Source: Cardinalis cardinalis
Lineage: Eukaryota; Chordata; Aves; Passeriformes; Cardinalidae
DNA length: 64,000 bases
Direction of reading: 5' to 3'
Assembly (NCBI GenBank): GCA_014549065.1
Contig: JACDOX010000085.1
Span: 2,719,805-2,783,804 of the forward strand
The stretch's first letter is position 1. The number at the start of each line of letters is the position of its first letter. This document shows positions 35,701 through 47,700 of the stretch, one piece after another. The notes under the pieces were generated by a model. The model had not been told where the DNA came from and made no database searches. It worked only from the letters and a program-made list of their open reading frames with translations. The position numbers and the translations under genes were made by a program.

Positions 35701-38700
35701 CTGTGGAATGAGTCCATGTTACTCAGAAAGAGATGCAAAATACAGAGAAGTATTTATCATGCAAAAGTAGGGAGCAAGGGGAGAAGCAAAATTGCATGGT
35801 GGGAATCACAGGAGGACAATGGGATGCAAAGACATGCCCTACATGAAAATACACATTCAGGGACCCCATGATTTTGACTTGTGCACAACTTGCAAAACTT
35901 TCCTTTCTTGCCTGAGCATTGTTGAGGCTAATCCCACAACACTCCTGTCTCAGGAAGTCCAGCTGGCTCTCCTGCAGTTACCTGGGGCCCTGATCCTCCT
36001 CTTCTTTGCAGAGTGCAGCAGGTCTGAGCAAGAGAGGAAAGTGCTCCCAGNCCCTCTCCAGCCCAGCTGGCTTCACTTCCAAACACTGCTCTGGGTATTC
36101 CCCTTCCACAAGGGTCTGATCAGAAATTTCCACTCCAAATCAGACTCTTGAACCCACAATGAAAAACAGTGGTGAAGCCAATGATTTACTGCTCATTTCA
36201 TCCAATACCTCTGGCTATCACATCCCTTTTGTGAGCACCTAAAAATCAAAGAAAAAGTGAACCATCCAACAGGGTTTAATTCAGCAAAGACTCCTTGGAA
36301 ATTGCAATTTGTGAGCTGGGAAGGANCTGGGAGAGGCAAGCTTGTTACACCAATCTTCCTGTCCTTAGTAAAATACTCGAGATGCTGTTCACACTGTGTT
36401 CCTCTCTTGGTTTTTCACAGGGTTCCATGCCTCAGCTATGTGGGTGATACCACTGGTGGCAAATTTGNTAGGTAACCATCATTCCTGGCTGCAAAGCTCA
36501 GATCTTCCACTGAACAGCCCTTTGCTGAGAACAGAGGTGAGAGCACACAGACCCTCTGATCTCCTCTGCCCATCCCACTGAATGGCTGAAATGCCCAAAA
36601 TGCATGCAACACCCCACTTGCATCAGACAAATACTTATGGCAAATTTAGTTCCCTCAGGGATCTGATGCAAACAAATCTACCACTCTTTGCAGATTGTTG
36701 CTAATGCATTATGCCACAGGTCTGGGCAGATTTCATCTTCTACATGTTTTATTGAATCAAATCATTACTGAACTGGTACCAGTGGTTCCCCCTCAGAGCA
36801 CAGGAATGACCTGGNTGGGACAGGGCCACAGCATTCCTGAGAAGGGATGCAGGTCACTGCAGTGACAGGAAACACCTGCCCAAAGGTGCAGACTTCCAGA
36901 GCAGCCTTGAGTTGTTCTTGTTTCAGCTGACACAGGATCTTTGCTCGTGACTATAAAGACAGCTCCTCTACCTCACACTGTGAGTTATAAAACCAGTCAC
37001 AGGCCCACATAATCCCAACCCAGCAGATGCTGTGTTAACAAGATGACAATTACTAATTAGAANCAGCATTACTTGCCAACAGGCAAAGGAACCACACACA
37101 CACACAAAAACCCCCAAAACAGCAAGAAGAACTGTGGCAATAATCTGATAAATTCTGTTACCTGAGAACTAGGCACAAGGGCTTTCCACCAGTGTCCACC
37201 TTTCACAAGGTCGACATCGCTCAAGGGCATTGACACTTTGCCAATAACACAATGGCGTGAGAATTTGTCAAAATCCACTACAGTTAAAAGCAGAGTTCTT
37301 CTCTGGGCTTCTAAAAAGGGGATTTCAAATGTGTACCTCTCCTCAAACACCGGGTTCTGCGTTTTGCGCTTCACTCCNGTCTGCTTGGAGTTCTTCTGGT
37401 CAGGAAGGAGGCAGATCTTCACATAGGGGTTGGAGTGAGCCATGTCTTGCCTTGAACCATCATAAGAAATTGGAGGAGGCAGATCTTTAGCCTCAATGAC
37501 TCTCACTATTAGGTAATTATGCAGCAGATCATACTGTGTGCTAAAATGCAGCATGCCCAGCTGGTACTTGGACAAGATCTCCTCATCTGTCAAGGAGTCC
37601 ATGTCATCACTATTTGAGTCAAGAGAGTACAGCCTNGGTTCAAATTTTCTAAAATAGTCATCTGGGGTGTAGGTTTTTCGCAGGATAGTTGGCTGAACTA
37701 TTTCTTTCTTAGCTCCAATTATTCCAAACTCGATGGGCTTGATGTCAATTAGTGGAGAACTTGGCCTCCTNGACTCCAGACCTGAACGAGAGAAATACAA
37801 AAACACGATTGTTAGGAAGTCCACTGAAGCAATTACAGGTGCTCATCAGCTTTGGGTGCTCCTATTCTGTGTCTGTGCAATGCCAGCACAGGCTCCACAG
37901 TGGGGTTTTCCCCCTTTTTCTGCCCACAATTAACTAAAATGCAATAAAGCAATGACAGGTGCTCATCAGCTTGGGGTGCCCCTATTCTGTGTGTGTGTGC
38001 ACAGGCTCCACAGTGGGGTTTTCCCCCTTTTCCTGGCCACAATTAACAGCCAGGCTGAAGCACAAGCTGGCCTGCACTCCTCCCTCCCNGTCCACGTGCA
38101 ATAACCACGCTCGTGCTCCAGCAAGAAGAACAGGGCTGGCCCCTTCCCCTGCACTCTTGCAAAACAGGATGAGATTTTAACCAATGTGCCTTCAACTTGA
38201 CTTGGTTCCCTGTCCAAGAGATGAGAGAGCAAGCAGCACAGTCTGATTTTGTGCCCCAGAAGACCTGCATTACTGGTGGAAGGAGCCCTTACTTGAGATG
38301 CGGCGCGTGAGGCTGTGAGCNGAGCGAGACGTGTCCGAGGACGAGCGCCTTCTGTCTGGGGAAACATCCTGCAGAGTGGGAGGCAGCTCGCTGATTGCAT
38401 TATCAGAGTCTCCATCTTTGTCCTCATTTTGGCTGCTTATCCTGTTGTAATGAGAGACCTTTGGGTGATTCAAGCCAGTACAAGGAGGATATACAGGATA
38501 ACAACGTGTTCTGGCATTCTGGGCTGGTCTGGGGGGCCCGTCCCTCGATGCTCTGGGGTATCTCCTGATCAGTCTGGCAAGCAAAAGGCTGAGCAACTGA
38601 CTTCAGACCTATGCAAAAAACAGATTCTTGGCCTTTCTGCCTGTCTTTCAAACTGTTTTATCAGTATTTCAGCATGACACAGGCCACCAAGGCACAAATA

Positions 38701-41700
38701 ACTCAGATGTTGATCAGAAATATTATGTTGTTATCTTATTGCAAAGGTTCCATACCTTCTTGGTGATTTCTCATAGGCAGCTCCTCACAGCACAGCCAAC
38801 AAACTCCAACTCTCTCCTCACCCAGCCAACCCACTCCTTCATAGCACTCATCCCCACTGCACACAGCTGTGGCCTGTTAAGGGCAGACCTGTTCCTAATC
38901 TTTGGTGATTAGTACAGCTGCAACTCCTTAGGGGGGAGATTACCTTCTGCACTATCTTTATTTTCTTACATTCTATCCCCCCACAATATTATACTTCTCT
39001 CTAAGGAAAAAAAAAAAATCAAACCAAAACCCCACAAACCTCAAACAGTAGCTTCCTGCTGTAATTCACAGCTACACTTTGGAAGCACAGACTTCACTAG
39101 GAAGAAACCAGCAAAGAAAATCACCATGCTCAGAGATCCCAAACCCACCACACACCTCCTGGTAAAACATTGCAGGTTTGCCAGTAAAGTTTCAAAACTT
39201 GATCTTACAGACACAATTCATTATTTGATATTTATTGGCATGCCTTTTAAAATATTTGGCTGCTTTTTATCNACTTCTATAAACCAGATGTGGTTCTCAG
39301 CAGACACTAATTGTACTGCCCAAGGATGTTGGTGGGAGCAGGGAATTTGGCAGGATCTAAATGACAAAGCAAGTTTTGTAGNATCTTGGAGAAGACTCCA
39401 CAGAAGGCTGGCATCACAGAGAAGTCCACATATATACATTTAAACAAAAGGGGAGATACATGTACAGACAGGTTGTTTTTATCTAAAACAACATTCTGGT
39501 TAAAAACCCCAACNTGTCCCAGCTGCAGTGGCTCCTGAAAGAAATGAGGATCTCCCAACTTTGACTGAAAGCAAGGCAGGAGCAGACAGTGACAACTGAG
39601 GAGGTAAAGTCTGCAGCTGTGTGCTCAGAGGGGAGTGCTGCTGATGGAAATGGAATCACACAATGGCTCCATGACGTGTGGTGCATCCTGCAGAACAGCC
39701 AGGCCACCAGACAGAAAACAGCAGCAGATCACAAAGAAAGCATCAGCACAGAATGAGCAAAGCAAAGGGGAATGCTGTGTGAATTTTGCTTCCAAGCCAC
39801 CCTTTCTATGTGCACAACTCAGCTGGGTATAAATGAAATATATTGAATCATTTTCATTAGTAACCAATGACTGGAGCAGAGCAATTGATATATTCTGCTG
39901 AAAGCAGTAAACTTGCATAAAAGCCCAACAAGCATTAAGAAAACAAACCAACCCCCAAAACCAACTGGAAATTCTTATCCAAGCCACAAAGTTCACAGCA
40001 GGATCCATGCAAATTTCACCAAGTCAGACTCACACAACTCATCCACACAAAAAAAAAAATAATCTGTTAATAATCAAAACCAAACCCTCTGCTAAAAGGG
40101 GTATACAATATTTGCACAGCTCTGCAGCCCATTAAAGGCAGTCCAAACCATACAGTTNGATATATAATCAGTACTTGGAACACAAATAGGTTTTTCATGC
40201 CTAAATGCAGGTCCACACAATCACAGGTGGCATTTGGATATGCCTGTGTTTGAGAAGCAAATGCACAGAGCAAGGCAGGGTGAAAAGGGAATCAGGAAGA
40301 GAGGCATTAAGGATGTTCTACAATGGGTAAACGTAATAGTGAGTTAATAACATACAGATGACCTTTAGTAAGGAAATTGCTACTGAGCCACAATAATTTT
40401 TCCTCAAATAAACTTTGGCTCTGGTTAAAGCAGCTCTGTTTCTGTTTAATCTGAACCTTCGGAAAGAGGAGTCGTGTCCTGATTTCAATTCAGTCTCACA
40501 GTGTGCACTGTTTATCTTTGGGGTTTGTGTAGAATATTCCATAACAAGCAGCTCAAACATCCACCCTTATTCCCAGGCCATTTCTGCAAGGACCAGGGTG
40601 GAAGTGCTCCTCATGAAATAACAAAAGTTACCATGCACTCAGGTCATTGCAACTGGACTCATTGCAGGAAGGTTTGGGATTTTTTTTCCCTATGCTGGCA
40701 CTGCCAAAAAATTCAGAAAGTGAGAAAAATCCATATTCTCCCAAGAGGAAGGGCTTAAACTTGCAGCTTTACCATCCACTCCTGAATTTCCAGGACAATG
40801 AGGTTTCTCAGAGCTGCCAAAGGGAAAACCTGGGGCCAAAATAGAAAGGATGGGTCATTAACCACAGGCATTTATATGTTTGCTNATTCACCAATGAGGA
40901 CCATAAAAACAGTTTTCCCCTAGGGAGTGGGCAGGAAGGTGAGGAAGACANAAATTGTATTTTACACACAAGGTGAGGAAGCACCAGTTGCATTCTACAT
41001 CACACCAGTGTCTCAGGCCCATGAAGAATAGGCAAGATGGAAAGACCTCAGCTGAAAACGTAGATCTATTTTTAAAACATTTCCAGGCTGCNAGCAAGGA
41101 ATACAATAAATTGATTTGTTCCCAAATTCAAAGCATGCATCTAAATGAAAAATAAGGTGANGTCAAACCTGATTTTCCTTGTAGGGGTTTCCACTAAATA
41201 CAAAATGCCCCTCTCCAAATGTAAGAGAGGAAAATTTTAAAAAGAGGGATATCCAACCGGTATACACAGATCTCTGAGCACTTAAAAACATTAAAAACCT
41301 TATTCTAAGAACAAGTCCAAATTCTTACTCTGAGTAACTAACTNATCTAACTCCAGAGATCATTCCCTACACCCAAAAATGCATATGGAGATATAAAACT
41401 ATGAGATCAACACAGCAAAAACAGAATTCTTCTTTGGTTCCTGAATTCTGAGTCAACATGGGATCATTTCCACCTTAAACATGCACACAAAAAGCTTGGG
41501 TCTCCTATTTGCCAGCAAACAAAATATACCAAATCTGGTTCCTGCCTTTTACTTCCTTTTCCTCTTCATCTTCCAGACCCTTGTTCCTCTGCAGGCTCAT
41601 TTTCTCCCCTTCTCCTCTCAATCACATCTTAGGGAGAAGTAGAGGACNTATCTCCTATCTCCCTTTGTCCTCCCCACTTAAACAGTTTTTGTGCTCCCTC

Positions 41701-44700
41701 ACCATTTTCCAGCAAAGCCACCCTGGAAGCACAGAGCATTATCAAGAGGAGCCCACAGCATCTTCAAGCAAGCAAAGCCTCATCTCCAGCTGATCCATCA
41801 CTGCGTGTCACAGGCACCCTCAGAGATCACAGGTGAGCAGGGNTGTCACAGGAGGGGTGGCTGCAGTGACCCTGGGGCACGGCAGCACCCAGGTCTCCTG
41901 TCCTGGGCNCTCCTCTTTGGTGCCTGCTGCCCCTGTCAGGCTTCACCTCTGGGAATTCACCTTCTCTCAGCATGGAGCAGAACAGGGAGACCCCAACTGC
42001 ACCAAACCACCCAGAGCTGGATGGAAAGATGGGAAAATGGCCTGGGCTGGGGTCACAGGGACTCCTCCAAGGGCTGTGAGCATCTGTGGGTGAAGCATAA
42101 AGTGCAACAGGGTTGGTTTTCACCAAGGAGCACTGTCCTCTGCTTATGGCCATTNCATGAAGTTATTGTAGGGGCTTTCAGATGGAGCAGCACCAGGGAG
42201 AAACAATACAGGCTGCAGAGAGCATTTTACAAGTCCAAAGGTCTCCATGTTCTCTGCCTATGGCAAAGTCCAANTCATCTGCAAAGCCACCATAGAGCTG
42301 AGATTTGAGATGACAGGAACAGGGCTCCAGCACCCACATCAGCCCTTAGCCAGACAGAAGAATCCAAGAGTCAAAAACTTCACCCTGGTACAATCACTCC
42401 ACACCCCAAAACACACAGGATGTCCCTTCTGCTGCTCAGCACAGCAGATGAGCTCTGAGTCAGCCTCTCCCCACAAGCCCAGCTCCTTGTTCCCAAGATG
42501 TAATTGCTCCTGCACCAATCTCTCCACGTCCAATACTGCAGCCTCATCACTCTGCTCTCCTGTGCGTGATGCTCTCCTATTTAGCATTGATTTTGTTTCC
42601 ATTCCCCATTAATTGCAGGTGAATCAGTTTCTGAGCATATATCAGACTCTTAAATATGCTGCTCCACATCTAAAAACCCCTCTAACACATCCTGAACAGC
42701 TCTATTTTTATTGCTTCAGTATTAATTACCATCCTGTTCTACCTGAATTCAAAAGAGTATGTGGACAAGACTGAGACTTAAACATGAGAAAATTTATTTC
42801 ATGCAGCACCAAGACATGACCCTTCCAGAGCTGACACAGAACAACAGCACAGACTCACAGGAGTAGATAAAACTACCTGAGTGCCTCAGTGCCCAGGTAC
42901 CAAAGCCTGAGCATCACAGGATGCACTGGGCAGGCCTCTCCTGTGCCACAAGTTCTGGACATGCTGAAGCAGTGTCCATCAAAGGGTCTGTTCCACAAAG
43001 CCCAGCCCAGCTGACAAAACAGCCACTAAAACACCAGAGAGCTCAGCTCCCTTCCTGCACTACTGCCTCCACAGGGTCACCTGTGTGCTGCAGACTCCTG
43101 ACTGAGAGGGAGTGAAAGAGGGAAGCCTTCACTGACTTCCTTTGGAGTGGGTTTGCAAACATAGCAATCAAAGCTCCAGATAAGACCTGGTGCTGTGGTT
43201 CTTTAATGATTTGAGAAGAAATTCTGATGAGTANTATGGTGACTCAGGAGATCAAGTCCTGCTGAATGAAACTTTAAATGAATTTCCCCTTCAGAGCACA
43301 TAGGAGCCATGCCTTTCATCTGCCTATATGATAACCACCTTCATGCTAGGAGAAGGAAGTATTTCTAAACAACCTCATCAGCATTTCAGCCAAGCTGAAG
43401 TGCTCCAAAGGGTTGGTCCATTNGAAGAGGAAATAGGACTGAAGATGAAAGGCATCTTTAGAGAAGGGGGTACAGCTAAACCAGTTATCATTGTTATGCC
43501 AGCTTACAAAACAACTTCTGTCTTACCCATCAGAAACAGTTTTTACAAAGACTAACCTTGCTCTTTGAGTTAACAGAGCTGCCCTTTTCACCGTGCCAGG
43601 AGTAGCCAGCATTCCCACCCTCAGGAGGCTCCTGCTCTCTAAGTGGCACCCTCTGAGTGTCCCATTGCAATTCATACCAACCCTCTCATCACAGCTGATC
43701 ACTCCCACTCTTGGTTAAAGCTGNGAAATCATGCATCTAAACTTACAGCCAGGCTGGAGTTTGAGCAGGGAAAGGTCCCAGGATTTCAACTTCATCTTCA
43801 TTTGTTTGGCAACAGCTACAGTCAAAACACTTCTGACAACAATTCCTGCAAGTCCAGCGGCACAGCAAGAGATCCGAGATGCGAGCGAGCAGACCCTGCA
43901 GCCATGGCAAACCAAAGCACAAGATTGCAGCCCATCAATAGCTATTGAGAAAAAACACTCAGCTGTATTTGTGTTTGTGTTTCTGCAACAGAACATTAAG
44001 AACTGTATTTATTTCATCTATATCAACAGACAAGTGCTATGCAGTTACCAGCCCAACCCCATGATGCCATAACAAGGCAGGAAAATGAGCATTCTCTGCA
44101 GGTATTTTCCCCTCTAGTAGCAATGTATTATTATGTAGGTTGGCAAGAGGGTGATTTACAAAGCACTATGGCACAGCAANACGTTGGAGTGGAAACATGC
44201 ATATTCCTCCACACACATCAACAATCTAATAGATCAGCAAACATACAACAGAAGGAATTAAAAGCAGAAGGTAAGTGAAAGCTTCAATTTAATCCAGCAA
44301 GGATCTATTTAATTAACACAGCAATGTGAACACATTTCATCCCTGTAGATGTCCCAGTAANATTTGTACAATCCATACACATGGAGTGTTACAGCCCAAC
44401 AAACTCACCACTAAAATGGATTAGCCAGAGCACACTATCCTCATGCTTCTGCTCTGCTACCATGATTAATTTAATGAAGAACCTTCAATGATATCTTTTA
44501 GAAGAATGGTTGACCCAGAAGAGTCTCTCATTTCTCAGGTTTCTGGCAGCACCAATTGCACCAGTGCAGTGTCAGTCCCCTGTGGCCCCATTTCCACGCC
44601 ATCCCCGCAGCCTCCCCCCCACTTCAAAGCTCTGCTTGGAGAGGAGCACAGAGCCAAACCTCAGCTCATTTCCCACCCACACCAGCCCCAATTCCTGCTG

Positions 44701-47700
44701 CTGGTGAGAGGGCTCATTAAGNAGCCCAAGGGCTCTGTGGGAGACACACAGCCACAAGGGCACAGCACCTGCGCCCAGGTCAAACTGCTTTACAGCTGAA
44801 TGTGACCTTGAGATGCTCCTGAGAAACTGCAGAAATAAAGTGTATGAGAGATTCTCCATGGTTATCTCCCCAAAATACTCCAGACATTTGCAGATTTGAT
44901 GAGTGTGGACCACGTGGAGGGGTTTCCTCAGAGGAACCTGATCTGCAGAGAAGACTTCATAGGAACATGGCTTGTTGCTACAGTCAAACACACATTTTTT
45001 TCCATAAACAAAATCTGGGCACTGCAAACCAAAAAATCACCAGCCCAAAACGCAGTACATTACTTATATCTAGGACATCAGTCAGAAAGAGTCAGAAAGC
45101 ACGAGACAATCCCCTCAGGATGGAGCAAGGAGACAGAGCAGGGAGTGAATCATCAGATTAACTCACCTCATTTATTGGTTCCAACTGTCCTTTTAGACAT
45201 CCAGGATGAAGCAAAGGGGAACAAAATGAAAAAGACAAAAACAAGTTAGCAATGCTCAAACAACTTTAAATTTTCTGCCATGGCATGCCCCAACCTGGGA
45301 TGAGTTTGAAGTACAAGACAGTACCTTGTAGATGTTAGAGGAAGGAGAGGTCTGACTGGGCATCAGCTTCTGCCATTTCCAATCCTTCCCTACAAAGCTC
45401 CTTCTGCTCCTCCCTTCCCACAATCAGAACTACCAAACCCATTCTGAAGCATGAAAATCCNGCTCATTGCTTCTTGCTAATGGGTATCACATGCAACTAT
45501 TTATTTTGTTTTCTTTAGTAACCTGACTCTAATTGCAGCAACTACTTGCTGCTGACAGCAAACCATATCNAAATTTTTCAGCAGGAAAAAAAGGCTTTTC
45601 TCCACATTCAGCCCATATCAATGGAGTTCCAATGCCAACTCACTAAAGCAACATTTCTAGGAAGGGGTACAGACTGAATACTCTCCATTGCATACACATC
45701 TCTGGGCACCTTCAGCCTCATCCTCAGATGTGACTTGAACACAAACAATAGAAGTTAAAGGCTTGAGTCCCACACTCCCATTCAAAAATCTGCACTGCAG
45801 ACACCTCCCCCAAGCCACAGAGAAAATCTACAGCAGATGAAGAAGGCATCACAAACCAGTTTTTTATTCACAAAGCCACCCTTGGAACTTTATATACATA
45901 TATCTATAATGGACCCATTTCCTTTGGAGACTCACTAGCATTTCTGATACCTGCTGAAATGTCTTATCTATTGCATTACCTCAATAATGTCTAAAAGTTT
46001 CCTATTTGCCCTGGCTGTCTTTGTATGTGGGGAATCCCTAAAAAACACCACCAAACCAATACAAAACCACAGAACAAAACAATACAAAAAACCAAAAACC
46101 ACAAAAAACTCCATCCTACTCTTCCAAATGTAGAAATTGGTTCCTAGCTTTATTCTCATGACAAGTAGCCTTTTCTGAAGAAGCTGGGATGCAGAAGTTG
46201 CCTTTAGTTCCAAGAACTCTTCCATGGACCACGTTTTGGTGCAAGCCCTCCTTTTAAATGTCTTGGAATCCAGTGCTTGTCAAAAAAGCCAGCACTTGTT
46301 AGGAGCAGTTAAAAGACTANAAGAGCTGTGGTGCAGTGAGACAAGACAGTGATTACAGATACCCATGGGCCAACTGTTTAAGAAAATGCTAAATGGCTAA
46401 AAGGGCTTTATCATTCCTTATTAATGCAAAGTTGCAGCCAAAGCTCCAGTGGTTTAGCAGAGCTGCAAGGAGGATATTTAAATTGCTCTAAAACAAAGCG
46501 GCTGGATCGGTGCCACGCGATCGAAGGCCGAGCACGNGTCACACAAAGAGAGGGATTTTCCAAACAGCCCACGGGGACACGGCAGGCTCAGAGCCAACAG
46601 CCCTCCTGGCCACCACGGGTCACAGGAGGCCAGCCCTGCGTGTCACCAGCCCCCAGGGGACACAGCCACCCCCAGGGGACACAGCCACCCCCAGGGGACA
46701 CAGCCATCCCACAGTACCAGGACAGAACGAGCCTGTGGCCATCCCCAAATGGGAAGGCAGGGGTAAGGACTGAGTGTGATGGTGCTGGAGAGGTAAACAA
46801 GTCAACAGCAGCTGAAATGCAGGGGCCCATGAAAGGAAAGCAAACACGACCACCTGGTCACTCACCTCGCTGGCACCAGGCAGGAGGGACAGGGCTGGGG
46901 AAGGACAGGGGTTTTGGGGAAGGACAAGGGCTCTGGGGAAGGACAAGGGCTCTGGGGAAGGACAGGGGCTTTGTGGAAGGACAGGGGCCTGGGGAAGGCT
47001 GCAGCAGGGGGCTGGTGCTGGGGGAGCACAGCAGCTGCCATGTGCTCAGCAGCCCCTGGAGAACGACTCAGTCTCCGGGGTCAGGGAGGCACCATCATGC
47101 TCTGCCACGTCATCCCAACTGGCCGAGCACAGAACAGGCCAGATGGGAGTCTCCAGCACGAGTGAACCCTCATCAAGGGCGAGGCTGGGGGCAGGGCTCC
47201 ATCGCCACAACCTGCTGCAGGCCCCCTGGCTGGGGGTTACCTGCTCCAGGTCAGCAGAGCCACCAATCCCTGCCAATGACAANAAACCACCGTGGCAGTG
47301 CCCCCGGGGATGCTGCAGCAGGGTGGGGGTCCTCGCTGGTCACAGACCGCGTTTTGCCCCCGCAGTGACTCCCCAGGAAAGGCTCACAAGCTCCATCGCA
47401 GAGGACAGCGCAGCCCGGGGACAGCGCGGTCCCCTCAGCCACACGCCCCCCACCATCCCACCGCGACTGACACCGCTGTGGGGACAACGGGCTGCAGCTG
47501 ATGCCCTGCTCCGCACCCCCCCTTGTACCCACGGGCCCCGACGGCCGCGCTGCCGAGGGCCGGCCCTGCCCCACTGGAGACCCCGCCGAGCCGGGGGGCG
47601 CCGGGAGCCTCGCAGGACATCCCGGGCGGGCTCCACCCGCGGCCGCTCCTGCCCGACTCCCGGAGAGCTCCCTCAGCATCCCCGGGCCGGCGGCTCAGGG

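Noticed and set aside
38270..38596. Extension of SYT17 exon 4 upstream to a Met at 38596
   Set aside because: The upstream part has no similarity to SYT17. The ACAACAG acceptor at 38442 gives the phase needed by exon 3.
44572..45027. Minus-strand frame of 151 codons containing LG-x-LNE near 44720, resembling the SYT17 LEPLNE segment
   Set aside because: It has no GT donor after the motif and poor residue agreement. The exon at 45167-45184 has both splice sites and fits exactly.
46424..47368. 314-codon plus-strand open frame in SYT17 intron 1
   Set aside because: It is built from two minisatellites and GC-rich sequence, has no recognisable domain, and lies within an intron of a well-defined gene on the other strand.
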